Positions 17,768 through 26,662 are shown, counted from the stretch's first letter. The stretch: 64,000 nt of DNA from Stutzerimonas stutzeri (GCF_024448955.1 NZ_JAMOIH010000008.1:154120-218119); one strand, 5' to 3'. Numbers and translations are program-made. Notes: generated by a model not told the origin, from the sequence alone.

Positions 17768-18214
17768 TCATTGCTTCAGAGCGGCGAGCTGCTCCTTGAG
17801 TCGCCGCACTTCGGCCTCCAGTTCGATCACGCGCTGCCTGGCCTCGACCTCACGGCTCACATCCTTCTGGATGCCGATGAAATAGGTGAGCTGGTCCGCT
17901 TCGTTGAACACGGGCGTAATCGACAGCTCGTTCCAGAACGCGCTGCCATCCTTGCGGTAATTACGAAGGGTCTGGCGGCACGGCTGGCGGCTTCTGACCG
18001 CCTTGCGAATCGCCGCGATGCCAGGCTGGTCGCGGTGGCCCGCCTGTAGAAAGCGGCAATCCTGATAGAGAATATCGTCCACGTCGTAGCCAGTCAGACG
18101 CTGAAAGGCGGGATTGGCGTAGATGAGGATGTTGTCTTCGCCTTCCTGCTCGGCGACCACGATCCCGTCGTTGGAGGCTTCGATTACCAGTTGCAGCAGT
18201 TTGGCATTGATCAT
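17768..18214 (-). CDS. Short LOV-domain blue-light photoreceptor (PpSB1-LOV-like)
   Basis: 148 residues: one PAS/LOV domain (about 10-120) and a C-terminal helix (EVEARQRVIELEAEVRRLKE) fit for a coiled-coil dimer, with no output domain. The LOV photocycle residues are present: Cys53 in YQDCRFLQ, the cysteine that forms the light-induced flavin adduct, and flavin contacts Asn85 (LRNYRKDGS), Asn95 (FWNELSITPV) and Gln116 (YFIGIQKDVS). Its start, MINAKLLQ, and overall sequence closely resemble P. putida PpSB1-LOV as I remember it. It is divergent from a LitR-like regulator gene, start codons 142 bp apart. Short LOV proteins act through a partner, and the neighbouring regulator is the obvious candidate. 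Confidence 0.92.
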   Translation of the reverse strand: MINAKLLQLVIEASNDGIVVAEQEGEDNILIYANPAFQRLTGYDVDDILYQDCRFLQAGHRDQPGIAAIRKAVRSRQPCRQTLRNYRKDGSAFWNELSITPVFNEADQLTYFIGIQKDVSREVEARQRVIELEAEVRRLKEQLAALKQ

Positions 18215-18356
18215 CTGGGCGTCTCTTGTCGGTGTTGCGGCATTCTAGGGCAGGTTCGGACGGCGCGGCACAACGCCCTTGATACTGGCTCGCGCGGTTC
18301 ATGCGCAAACGCTGAGCTACAATGCGCCACTCTTTCTGCATGAGCTGTCCCGTGTC

Positions 18357-19301
18357 ATGACTCAATTTGGCCGTGCTTCTACACTACTTGCTTCTGATCC
18401 GACCGGTCAGGAAGAGCTCTTTCCCATTCGGGAAGTCTCGCGCCTGACAGGTGTCAACCCGATCACGCTGCGAGCATGGGAGCGCCGCTACGGCCTCATT
18501 CGGCCCATCCGCACCGAAAGCGGCCATCGCCTTTATTCCCTGGCCGATATCGAGACGATTCGCAGCATCCTGGCCTGGATTGACCGCGGCGTCGCGGTAA
18601 GCAAAGTGGGCAGTATCCTGTCTCGCGACGCTGCAAAGTCTGAGGGGCGGTGGCATGCGGACGCAGCCGAGTGGGGCGATTGGACGGCGCAGGTGCAGCG
18701 TGCCGTGGGCAGCTTCGATCACTCCTGGCTTGAACAGATCTACGGGCAGCTCATTTCTACTTATTCGCTGCTGATAGTCCTTCAGGATGTGATGCTGCCG
18801 TTGTGGCAGCGGTTGTCGCTGCGTCAGGGCGAATATGGCCAGACCAGCGAATGGCTGTTCCTCGATGCCTTCCTCCGTGCCCACGTGCTGCAAAGCTTGC
18901 AGCTTGATCGCGATCAGGCGAAGAGTCGGGTACTGCTGGCTGCGGTCCCGGGGCAATGTCGTGAGCTGGAACTGTTGGTCACTGGCTTGTTGCTGTCCAG
19001 CGATGCGGTTGCGGTCAATGTGCTGGCAGTCGGTCAGCCACTGAACGAGTTGCCACTGGTTTGCGAGAAAACTCGCCCGAGAGCGTTGGTGCTGTATTCC
19101 AACGTACCGCCGAACGCGGGACTGCTGCGTCAACTGGCCAAACTCGCGTTGGGGCTCGATTGCCCATTGGCGTTGGCAGGCGAGGCGGCCGAGTTTTCAG
19201 AGCAGAGCTTGCGAGGCTCACCGATTGCGCGCCTCGGTAATTCGGGCGAACTTATGCAACGCCGTCTGCGGCAGTTTCTCGATGGACGTCTGGATACCTG
19301 A
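18357..19301 (+). CDS. LitR/CarH-like MerR-family regulator without B12-ligating histidines (class II LitR)
   Basis: 314 residues from ATG 18357 (no strong ribosome site; the upstream in-frame start at 18279 precedes a TACAAT box and is unlikely). An N-terminal MerR helix-turn-helix (FPIREVSRLTGVNPITLRAW ... GHRLYS) is followed by a helical bundle and a Rossmann-like B12-binding-type domain. In B12-dependent LitR/CarH proteins a W-x9-EH motif and a lower-ligand His hold adenosylcobalamin. Here the first reads GEYGQTSEWLFLDAFL (EW instead of EH), and the second, AVPGQCRELELL, has Arg where His is expected. Light sensing must then come from elsewhere, most likely the adjacent LOV protein. It is the probable repressor of the DUF523-phrB promoter. 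Confidence 0.88.
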   Translation: MTQFGRASTLLASDPTGQEELFPIREVSRLTGVNPITLRAWERRYGLIRPIRTESGHRLYSLADIETIRSILAWIDRGVAVSKVGSILSRDAAKSEGRWHADAAEWGDWTAQVQRAVGSFDHSWLEQIYGQLISTYSLLIVLQDVMLPLWQRLSLRQGEYGQTSEWLFLDAFLRAHVLQSLQLDRDQAKSRVLLAAVPGQCRELELLVTGLLLSSDAVAVNVLAVGQPLNELPLVCEKTRPRALVLYSNVPPNAGLLRQLAKLALGLDCPLALAGEAAEFSEQSLRGSPIARLGNSGELMQRRLRQFLDGRLDT

Positions 19302-19399
19302 CGTTTTGCTGAGCGGAGCATCGGTTCCGCCCTTGAATCATTGTGTCTAACTCCAGTTGGCGCGATGCTCAGTGACTTCAGCCGAAACACGATGCCGCC

Positions 19400-21925
19400 A
19401 TGCGCCAGTCCATCTATCCAGCCGAACGTCCGCCGCAATTGACTCTGACCAACGGTTTGCGGGTGCGTCTGTTATCTCTGCCGCACAGCGCGCAGGCCGC
19501 AGCCCTGGTACGAGTGCATGCCGGTTCCCACGACGCGCCTCGAGCCTATCCGGGGCTGGCCCATTTTCTCGAACACCTGCTGTTTCTTGGCAGCCGGGAT
19601 TACCCGGTGGCGCAGAGCCTGATGCCTTTCATTCAGGCCTGCGGCGGGCAACTGAACGCATCGACGCGGGAGCGGCATACCGACTTTTTCTTCCAGCTTC
19701 CGGCTGGCCAGCTTGAGGAAGGCTTGCGCCGTCTGCTGGATATGCTGGCGTATCCGCTGCTGGATCCAGAAGCGCAAGTGCGCGAGCGCGAGGTATTGCA
19801 CGCCGAGTTTCTCGCTCGCGCTAAGGATCGAGAGACGCTATCCGATGCGGCGTTGGCCCGCGCAATCGACTCCACGCACCCAGCCAGCGGCTTTCATGCC
19901 GGCAACCGGGAAACCTTGCCGGTAGATGACCCAGATTTTCAGCAGGCGCTGCACGGCTACCATCAGCGTTTCTATCGGACCGGGCAGATGGAGCTACTAC
20001 TGGCCGGTCCGCAGAGCGAAGCTGTATTGCAGCGCCTTGCGGAGCAGGCCGACATATCGCTGATCGCAGGTGCTGCCGTGCGGCGATCCCCGCCCGTGTT
20101 GCATGCCCGCACGGAGTGGTGGTCGAGGCTGCAACTGGAGCAAACGCAGCCGCGTTTGCTGCTCGCCTTCATCGTCGACGGTTTGGATGAGCACGCCTTG
20201 CCGGCGCTGGATTACCTCGCAACCTGGATCGCCTCCGAAGCGCCGAACGGATTGTCGCAGCGCTTGCAGGCGGCGGGCCTGTGCCAGGCGCTGTTGCTGC
20301 GGGCGCCGTACTGGTTTGCGGGGCAGGGCGTGTTGGTCATCGAGGCATTGCTGACGAGCAAGGGCCTGGCGCAGCGAGCCACGGTGGTCGATGCGCTGAC
20401 GGATTGGCTGCGCTTCTTCGTTGAACCATCGTGTTGGCAAGCGTGCTGGGATGAGTACCGACTGATAGCCGATCGCAGCCTGCACGGCGCCGAGCCTTTG
20501 AAGCTGCTGCGCCATTGGGTGGAACCGCTGGCCTGGGCCGCCGATTCCGATGAAGCCGGCATAGGCGATGCGCTGCGCACCCTGATAACGCGAATGACGG
20601 ACACTGGACCGGTGATCCTCACCGTCGATACGGCTCCTTGCGGCTCGGTCAGTACTGATGGATTTCCGCTGCGCATGGCCAGCGAGCCTCAATTAACCGC
20701 CGCGCACCGCGACTGGCACTGGCAGATTCCACAGCCCAATCCCTGGTTGAAGGCCGCCGTGTCGGATGGCAAGGCTGCCAACCCCGTCGCCGCATTGCGT
20801 TGGCTGGGTCCGACAGAGGAGAGCGGCAAGGCTGCATTGATGCTGCGTTGGCGCTTCGCTGAACTGCCGGTGCCGGCACTCTGGCATGGGCTGTCGCATG
20901 CGCTGCAAGGATGCGTCTGGGCAGCACGGCAGGCGGGCGTGGAACTGCGCTTCGAGGACATGGGGCATAGCTGGACGCTGAGTCTGTGTGGTTTCGCCGA
21001 AGCCGTGCCACCCATTCTTCGCGACGTTGCCTACTTGCTCGCCGAGCCCCCCGAGGCGTCGCTTGCCCAAGGTGCGCGGCTGGCAGAACAGCACCGTTCG
21101 CTGGGGCAGGATGAAATGCTGCTTCGTCAGTTACTCAGTCGTTTGCCACGTCTGGTTGCTGGAATGCAGCAGTCAGCCGAGCCGGCCGGATCAGCTAATC
21201 GCGAACAGCTTCACGCCGCCTGGAATGATGCGCGTTGGGACGGGCTAGCGGTTGGCTTCTCCCCGCACGCCTCGGCGGCGCTGCTGGCATCGGTCGGCGC
21301 GTTGCCTGGTAAGCCTGCGCTGGACAAGGATTGGCTTGAGGCGCCGCCTACGGAAAGTCGCTGGCATCAGGTTGGAGACGGGGTGGTCACCAGCGACACG
21401 GCATTCATCCTGTTCTGTCCACTCGCAGATCGCCACCTTGAAGGCGAAGCGGCGTGGCGCGTGCTGGGGCGTTTGCTGGAGGGTGACTTCTTCCGTCGGA
21501 TTCGCAGTGAGCTGCAGCTGGGCTACGCGGTGCTCAGCCGGTTCTGCCAGTTTGCCGGCCAGCCAGGCATGCTCTTCGCGGTGCAGTCGCCGACCGCTTC
21601 GGCGACTGAAATCTTCCGCCAAATCGAGGCGTTTCTGGATACCTTCGCGCTCCAGCTGGCAGAGCGCTCGACAGAAGATCTGACAGGGATCGCCCATGCG
21701 ACAGCCGATCAGAAAGTCGCTGCTTCTGCCGATCTCAATGGCCATGCCGAACGAGCCTGGCAGGCGGTGCTGGCCGGGCATGAATCCGATCGGATCGAAC
21801 AGGTGATCAGAGCGATGCGCGAGCTGCGGCCAGCGGATCTTATGGCAGCCTTGCATGACCTGCGCGGGGGCGCTGGCCGGTTTATCGTAACCAATGCGCC
21901 GGCACCCGATGGTTGGGACCGATAG
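19400..21925 (+). CDS. pqqF: PQQ biosynthesis protease PqqF (M16 insulinase family)
   Basis: 841 residues. The N-terminal M16 domain carries the inverted zinc motif in YPGLAHFLEHLLFLGSRDY, with QLNASTRERHTDFFF and the distal glutamate region EREVLHAEFLAR. The C-terminal half is the degenerate partner domain (ELQLGYAVLSRFCQFAG). PqqF, with a partner, cuts the modified PqqA peptide to release the Glu-Tyr adduct. In many pseudomonads pqqF directly precedes pqqA. Here 4.6 kb of other genes lie between them. It follows the LitR gene by 98 bp on the same strand, with no obvious functional link. Confidence 0.92.
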   Translation: MRQSIYPAERPPQLTLTNGLRVRLLSLPHSAQAAALVRVHAGSHDAPRAYPGLAHFLEHLLFLGSRDYPVAQSLMPFIQACGGQLNASTRERHTDFFFQLPAGQLEEGLRRLLDMLAYPLLDPEAQVREREVLHAEFLARAKDRETLSDAALARAIDSTHPASGFHAGNRETLPVDDPDFQQALHGYHQRFYRTGQMELLLAGPQSEAVLQRLAEQADISLIAGAAVRRSPPVLHARTEWWSRLQLEQTQPRLLLAFIVDGLDEHALPALDYLATWIASEAPNGLSQRLQAAGLCQALLLRAPYWFAGQGVLVIEALLTSKGLAQRATVVDALTDWLRFFVEPSCWQACWDEYRLIADRSLHGAEPLKLLRHWVEPLAWAADSDEAGIGDALRTLITRMTDTGPVILTVDTAPCGSVSTDGFPLRMASEPQLTAAHRDWHWQIPQPNPWLKAAVSDGKAANPVAALRWLGPTEESGKAALMLRWRFAELPVPALWHGLSHALQGCVWAARQAGVELRFEDMGHSWTLSLCGFAEAVPPILRDVAYLLAEPPEASLAQGARLAEQHRSLGQDEMLLRQLLSRLPRLVAGMQQSAEPAGSANREQLHAAWNDARWDGLAVGFSPHASAALLASVGALPGKPALDKDWLEAPPTESRWHQVGDGVVTSDTAFILFCPLADRHLEGEAAWRVLGRLLEGDFFRRIRSELQLGYAVLSRFCQFAGQPGMLFAVQSPTASATEIFRQIEAFLDTFALQLAERSTEDLTGIAHATADQKVAASADLNGHAERAWQAVLAGHESDRIEQVIRAMRELRPADLMAALHDLRGGAGRFIVTNAPAPDGWDR

Positions 21926-22026
21926 GCAGCGCTGCCATTTTCAACACGGATGCCCTCGCTCTGTTCCGGAGAGACTCGAACGTCGCTGATTGGAACTGCC
22001 GCTGTACAAACGATTTACCCGCGCGA

Positions 22027-22449
22027 TCAGCCGCCCAGGCCAGGTGCCCCCTCGTTCTCGTACGGCTCACCGGGAAACTGGATCAGGCAGAAGCCGTTGC
22101 CGAATGGATCGCTCAGCGTGACCAGCCTGCCCCAGTCGAAAACGCGTATCGGTGTTTCCTGGCGCGCGCCGGCCGCTACCGCGCGTGCGGCGGACGCTTC
22201 GATATCGTCGACGACGAAGTCGGGGTGAATGGGCGTCCAGTGGCGGGCATAGGTGCGAATGCCAGCGTCGACTGCGGTGGCCGGTTCCGATCCGGCGTGC
22301 TCGATCAAGTAGATACGGCAGCCTGCGCCCAGCATTTCCGCTGCCGCCCCGTTGAACAGGGAGCGCGTATGGCGCAAGCCGAGGGCGTCCCGGTAGAAGG
22401 GGATCGCCTTGTCCAGATCTGCGACGTCGATGTTCAACAGAAGCTCCAT
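22027..22449 (-). CDS. VOC-superfamily (glyoxalase/bleomycin-resistance-like) protein
   Basis: 140 residues, start supported by GGAGACGAACGACG upstream. A single vicinal-oxygen-chelate module: LLLNIDVADLDKAIPFYRDA at the start, GCRIYLIEH, HPDFVVDDIEASAARAVAAG and LVTLSDPFGNGFCLIQF at the end, the usual beta-alpha-beta-beta-beta pattern. Such proteins bind a metal and act on small molecules or sequester drugs; no specific role can be assigned. It lies between pqqF and a pseudogene, both probably unrelated. Confidence 0.85.
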   Translation of the reverse strand: MELLLNIDVADLDKAIPFYRDALGLRHTRSLFNGAAAEMLGAGCRIYLIEHAGSEPATAVDAGIRTYARHWTPIHPDFVVDDIEASAARAVAAGARQETPIRVFDWGRLVTLSDPFGNGFCLIQFPGEPYENEGAPGLGG

Positions 22450-22512
22450 CGTCGTTCGTCTCCGTCATGCTTTTGAGCAGCTAAATTTGCACGTCCTGAA
22501 GGTTTGGCGTTC

Positions 22513-23225
22513 TCACGCAGACTGGCTTGCCGACCCGGTGACAATACGGTCCGCCGGCAGCTGCCCGGCGCCATCGCCTAAGGCTAGGTATACCTGTAGC
22601 GCGGCGTAGGCGTCGTTTGCGGCGTAATACCGTTGTGCATCGGTCAATGTTCGATTCGCCCAGTTGGACGTAGAGACGCTTCGAGATTTGCTCACCCGAG
22701 CGCCCAGCACCGCTGCGACCGCGCCGCGCAATCCGACCTGGCCTTTCTTGCCCTGATAGCGCAGCGTCGTGCCAAGGTCGATGTAAATGCTGCAACTCGA
22801 TGCCCAGGCGACTACGCAATCGGCTTCGATCTGAGCTCAGGCCAAAGCCGACCTTCAATAATTTGATTCGACTCCAGCACGGCTTTAGCTGCCTCAACGC
22901 AACCGTCCACGCGGACCTGAAACAGATAGGCGGTTTGCGGCGTGGCTAGCTGGATCACGTGAGGTCCGGTGGAAGCCTCGCCTATCTTGAAGGTGGGTTT
23001 GGATTCGGTATCGAAGCCGATCTGCGCGACGCTTAGGAGGTCTTCGACGGCTTGGGAGAACTCCGCCGGTGTCGAAGGCGTGACGATGCGGTCGAGCGTG
23101 AGTCCTTCGAAGCGCGGCAGGCCGTCGAGGTCGGCCAGCTGTGGGATGCGGATGATGATAGACCTCCATTTCAGAGCGCCGCTGCGATCGAGGGTGAGCG
23201 GACGGCTTTCAGTATTAAAGCCCAT
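22513..23225 (-). pseudogene. RNase D-like 3'-5' exonuclease domain protein, broken by two frameshifts
   Basis: Three reading frames join into one DEDD exonuclease. Frame 1 (from about 23225) reads RIPQLADLDGLPRFEGLTLD and IGFDTESKPTF (catalytic Asp/Glu) and runs to VLESNQII. It then breaks near 22860, where frame 2 continues KVGFGLSSDRSRLRSRLGIE. A second break near 22786 leads to frame 3: IDLGTTLRYQGKKG, SVSTSNWANRTLTDAQRYYA and NDAYAALQVYLALGDG. Each break is explained by one extra base. The original start is unclear: GGAGG at about 23160 is followed by ATC codons where an ATG might once have been. Two lesions make sequencing error less likely than decay. Confidence 0.85.
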
Positions 23226-23403
23226 AGCCTGTCGTCCGCGCAGGCAGTCCTTTCGCCTAACGGGTGTCAGCCTTGCCACCCGGCAAGAGTAGACGGCTCC
23301 CAGCGGAGCTGGCCCAGCCCCTTAGGCTCGTTCACCTCGAAACGTGACCTACCCTCGTTCAGCTCCAGCGAAGCATTCCGTCGGAAAAATACCAAATCAA
23401 GAG

Positions 23404-23450
23404 ATATGACGTCATACATTTAATTGACGTTGCATCGTGCTTGCCTAGAC
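23404..23450 (+). promoter_or_regulatory. Predicted promoter and palindromic operator of the pectate lyase gene
   Basis: TTGACG (23423-23428), 16-bp spacer, TAGACT (23445-23450), 80 bp before the ATG. Directly upstream lies a perfect 12-bp palindrome, TATGACGTCATA (23404-23415). Its position suits an activator or a repressor of this gene. The regulator is unknown. Confidence 0.5.
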
Positions 23451-23530
23451 TCCGAAACGCCGTTTTCACATGAAAAGTCGGTTAAAAGCAAACGGCGAAG
23501 TATGACGACAGCAAAAATAAGGATAAGAAA

Positions 23531-24892
23531 ATGCGAAATGTTGCAGCAGTTATGACGATCTCGTTGGGCATTGGCCTTTCCTCAGCAACGGCCGGTGCGT
23601 CGGTAGTCGTCAATGCCGGACTTGCCGGAGGAAGGATTCCGCTGGAGCGGCAGACGCTTCCCGTGCGCGATGGATTTGCCTCGATGGACGGTGGGACCAG
23701 CGGTGGTGCCTACGCGGTGCCCGGCCGTGTTTACGATGTCACCACGCGCGCCCAATTGAAGTCGGCGTTCGATGAAGCGGGGGACGAACCCAAGATCGTT
23801 CGCGTTCACGGCGCGCTTCTTGGCAACTCGGATGATTCAGGCAATCCGCTGACATGCGAAGACTATGCGCGGGGTACCGGATATACCCTGGACAGCTACC
23901 TGGCTGCATACGATCCAGCGGTCTGGGGATGGGATACGGAGCCCTCCGGCGGTCCGGAGAACGCGCGTCGCCAGGCGGCTGAGAATCAGAAAAACACCAT
24001 GGTGATTGAGGTGCCGAGCAACACGACGATCATCGGAGCGAACCCCAAGGCGAGCTTGATAGGGTTGTCGTTGCGAATAGACGGCGAACGCAACGTGATC
24101 GTGCGTAACCTGAATCACAAAGCCGTCAGCGACTGCTTCCCGCAGTGGGACCCGACCGATGGTTCGGACGGAAACTGGAACAGCGAATACGACATGGTTC
24201 AGATCATCAACGGCGCATCCAATATCTGGATCAACCACAACTACTACACGGACGACCCGAACTTCGACGACCAAGCGCCGATGTATTTTGGCAGACCTTT
24301 CCAGCAGCATGATGGCTCGGTCGATATCACCTATGGGTCGGACCTTGTCACGGTGTCCTATAACCGCTTCGCGGATCGGGACAAGCTGATGCTGGTCGGT
24401 TCCACCGATTCTCCGACGGCGGGGGATCCGGGCAAGCTGCGGGTGACGATTCACCACAACGAGTTCATCAATATCGGCCAGCGCGCCCCGCGCCTCCGCT
24501 GGGGGCATGCGGACGTCTACAACAACCATTTCATTCGCAACGACGACGCACGTGTCCCCTTCGGTTACGCCTTCGGCGTTGGTTATGACTCGCACATCTG
24601 GGCGGAAGCCAACGCCTTCACCTTTAGCCCCTCGGTGGACTCGACGCGAATCATCAAGCATTGGAAAGGGCAGGCGATCACGACTATTGGCAATGTCATC
24701 AACCGCCGCAAGGTCGATTTGCTCGCGGCTTATAACGCCAATGCCGCAGCCGAACTGCAGCTAGTGAGCGATACCTCTTGGCGACCGACGCTACGCACCA
24801 GGGTCCATCCGGCGCAGGCTATCCCGGGTTTGCTCAAAAGGAAGGTCGGGCCGGTCTTGACGCTGGATAGAGGGCGCAAGCGGCACCATTGA
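23531..24892 (+). CDS. Secreted pectate lyase (polysaccharide lyase family 1-like)
   Basis: 453 residues, start supported by AAGGATAAGAAA. A signal peptide (MRNVAAVMTISLGIGLSSAT) precedes a right-handed beta-helix. Pectate-lyase hallmarks are TTIIGANPKASLIGLSLRI, NVIVRNLNH, NIWINHNYYTDDPNFDD (calcium-binding Asp cluster), VTVSYNRFADRDKLMLVGST and the catalytic region RAPRLRWGHADVYNNHF with its arginine. The enzyme would cleave polygalacturonate by beta-elimination outside the cell. The cargo-like position between pqqF and pqqA, together with the GH5 enzyme at 3545, suggests growth on plant debris. Codon use does not obviously differ from its neighbours by eye. Confidence 0.92.
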   Translation: MRNVAAVMTISLGIGLSSATAGASVVVNAGLAGGRIPLERQTLPVRDGFASMDGGTSGGAYAVPGRVYDVTTRAQLKSAFDEAGDEPKIVRVHGALLGNSDDSGNPLTCEDYARGTGYTLDSYLAAYDPAVWGWDTEPSGGPENARRQAAENQKNTMVIEVPSNTTIIGANPKASLIGLSLRIDGERNVIVRNLNHKAVSDCFPQWDPTDGSDGNWNSEYDMVQIINGASNIWINHNYYTDDPNFDDQAPMYFGRPFQQHDGSVDITYGSDLVTVSYNRFADRDKLMLVGSTDSPTAGDPGKLRVTIHHNEFINIGQRAPRLRWGHADVYNNHFIRNDDARVPFGYAFGVGYDSHIWAEANAFTFSPSVDSTRIIKHWKGQAITTIGNVINRRKVDLLAAYNANAAAELQLVSDTSWRPTLRTRVHPAQAIPGLLKRKVGPVLTLDRGRKRHH

Positions 24893-24949
24893 TCCATAGC
24901 GCCGGGCTCCAGCCTGAATGGCTTGGCAAACGGAGCGGCAAGCTGACCG

Positions 24950-24974
24950 GAACGCCACTACCGCGGTGGCGTTC
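24950..24974. terminator. Hairpin between convergent pectate lyase and MFS genes
   Basis: A 9-bp perfect stem (GAACGCCAC at 24950-24958 with its complement at 24966-24974) has a 7-base loop, about 58 bp after the pectate lyase stop. No T-run follows, so it is only a possible terminator for either strand. Confidence 0.4.
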
Positions 24975-25016
24975 TTGCACGACGGACCGGCAATTTGAGG
25001 GCCCGGCGGTTCAGGT

Positions 25017-26210
25017 CTACCGCATCCGTGGATGCCGGAAAAACCAGATTGCCAGCGGTGAGGCGATCACGATCACGCATAGTCCCAGCAGCGTGATCGC
25101 TGCGGGCAGGCCGTGGTGGTCGGCAATCCAGCCTGCGGCGATCAAGGGCGCGATGCTGCCGACGTAGCCGCAAACCAGGTAGGTCGAAATCAACCCCGAG
25201 CGCTCTGTCGGCGTGGCGATGCGGTTGACCATGCTGATGCCGGCCAGCAGGCACATGCCATGGCCTGCTGCCGCGGCGCAGACGCCAACGATGAACACGA
25301 TGGGCGATCCGAGCTTAAAGTTGAGCACGAGCATGGCGTTGCTGAGCACGACCGCCAGCAAGCCGAGAAATCCGCACCAACGCAGGCTCATCCTGGCGCA
25401 CGCCAGCTGCATCATGGCCGAAGCCAGCAGGATGACGCCGATGGATGTACCGCTCACCACCGGTCCATGCCAGGGCAGCATCTTCTCCAGAAATAGCGGG
25501 GCCATCGAGGCGTAAATGCCAAACACGCCGAAGGCGAAGAACGGGCAGGCGCAGGTAAGCGTGAACGCCAGCGAATCGCTGCGGCCCGTCCAGGCCAGGC
25601 GAGGCATGAAGGTTCTCCAGCTCGGCGATGCGGTCGCCAGTTCATCTGTATGCGGTTTCAGTTGCACGCGCATCAAGGCATACACAGCCAGCACACCCAA
25701 CAGTAGTGAGGGTAAGTAGGTCACCATCAGCGGGTTCGGTAGCCACTGACCGGTGATGCCGCCCGTTATCGGGCCCAGACCAAAGCCAAAGGCGAGCAGG
25801 AAGCTGGTGATCATCGATATTCGCTGCGAAGCCCCGTCGCGCGAGATCTGTACCAGCCCGACCGTGGCGCTGGTGACGATCAGACTGGACGACAGACCCA
25901 CCGCGAAACGACCCATGTTCAGGCTCGACAAGTCCCACGCGAGCATAGTCAGCAGGGTGCCGCCCCAACCCAGCAGCAGGCCGGCCAGCATCACCTTGCG
26001 AAAGCCCAGCGTGTCCGACAGCCGCCCCATGAACAGCAGGCCGAACAGCGCGCCCACCATGTAAACCACGTAAATCAGCGAGACGTCACTGGTACGCAAC
26101 TGCCAGGCCTGCTGGTACAGCGGATAAAGCGGCGAAATGAGCGCTGTGCCCATCACACCCACGCACATGGCGAAGCAGACCCAGGGGAAGGCCGACCAGT
26201 TTTCTTTCAT
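25017..26210 (-). CDS. MFS transporter
   Basis: 397 residues with about 12 predicted membrane helices. The MFS signature between helices 2 and 3 is GLLFMGRLSDTLGFRKVMLAG. A motif-C-like GFGLGPITGGITGQWL follows in helix 5, suggesting an antiporter/exporter of the drug-resistance type. Substrate is unknown. It is convergent with the pectate lyase gene and divergent from pqqA, so it is likely transcribed alone. P. stutzeri-group genomes carry many such paralogues. Confidence 0.85.
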   Translation of the reverse strand: MKENWSAFPWVCFAMCVGVMGTALISPLYPLYQQAWQLRTSDVSLIYVVYMVGALFGLLFMGRLSDTLGFRKVMLAGLLLGWGGTLLTMLAWDLSSLNMGRFAVGLSSSLIVTSATVGLVQISRDGASQRISMITSFLLAFGFGLGPITGGITGQWLPNPLMVTYLPSLLLGVLAVYALMRVQLKPHTDELATASPSWRTFMPRLAWTGRSDSLAFTLTCACPFFAFGVFGIYASMAPLFLEKMLPWHGPVVSGTSIGVILLASAMMQLACARMSLRWCGFLGLLAVVLSNAMLVLNFKLGSPIVFIVGVCAAAAGHGMCLLAGISMVNRIATPTERSGLISTYLVCGYVGSIAPLIAAGWIADHHGLPAAITLLGLCVIVIASPLAIWFFRHPRMR

Positions 26211-26544
26211 CTACACGCCTGCATAACGAAAAGTGGGTGGAAACAATCTCGGTGGCGTTTCCATGAGCAGCCTAACGGTTTTTCGTCGGTGGGGCGATTG
26301 CCGAGGCCAACGTTTACGTGACTGCAATCGCAGCGTGGCCTTGGCGTCTAGGCATAGAAACTGCCTGATGACGCTGCGCTGAGCCGGCGCATTAATTAGA
26401 GGCACTCGCCGATGACGAGGCGAGGTGCCGGGCACTACCCGGACGCTGCGTTGTCTCCTTCTGTGCCATTCTGCTTTTCAGTGGACTAGGGTGTTCAATA
26501 GGCTGTCGGGCCAATCCGCAGCCATAAATAGAGGGGATCGAACC
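26211..26544. promoter_or_regulatory. Intergenic region and leader upstream of pqqA
   Basis: 334 bp between the divergent MFS gene and pqqA, with no ORF of its own. A stem with one bulge (GGCACTCGCC at 26401-26410 against GGCGAGGTGCC at 26419-26429) could form in the leader RNA. GAGGGG 7 bases before ATG 26545 is the pqqA ribosome site. No operator was recognised. Confidence 0.45.
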
Positions 26545-26616
26545 ATGTGGACCAAACCTGCTTTCATCGACCTGCGTATCGGTTTCGAAGTCACCATGTA
26601 CTTCGCCAACCGCTGA
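26545..26616 (+). CDS. pqqA: PQQ precursor peptide PqqA
   Basis: A 23-residue peptide, [20 protein letters not shown] followed by ANR. It contains the invariant Glu15 and Tyr19 in EVTMY that are cross-linked by PqqE and become the PQQ skeleton. Length and sequence are typical of Pseudomonas. A terminator-like hairpin follows directly, and pqqB starts 46 bp after the stop, the usual arrangement giving more pqqA than distal message. Confidence 0.97.
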   Translation: MWTKPAFIDLRIGFEVTMYFANR

Positions 26617-26623
26617 TTTATTC

Positions 26624-26651
26624 GCCCCGGCTCAGGCCGGGGCTTCGTTTT
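26624..26651 (+). terminator. Attenuating terminator between pqqA and pqqB
   Basis: An 8-bp GC-rich perfect stem (GCCCCGGC, 26624-26631, with 26636-26643), loop TCAG, followed by TTCGTTTT. It probably terminates most pqqA transcripts while letting some read into pqqBCDE. Confidence 0.85.
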
Positions 26652-26662
26652 AAAGGATCGCA

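Noticed and set aside
22008..22032. TGTACA half-site near the VOC gene as a further LitR operator
   Set aside because: No second half-site at the N12 spacing, and it lies at the 3' end of genes.
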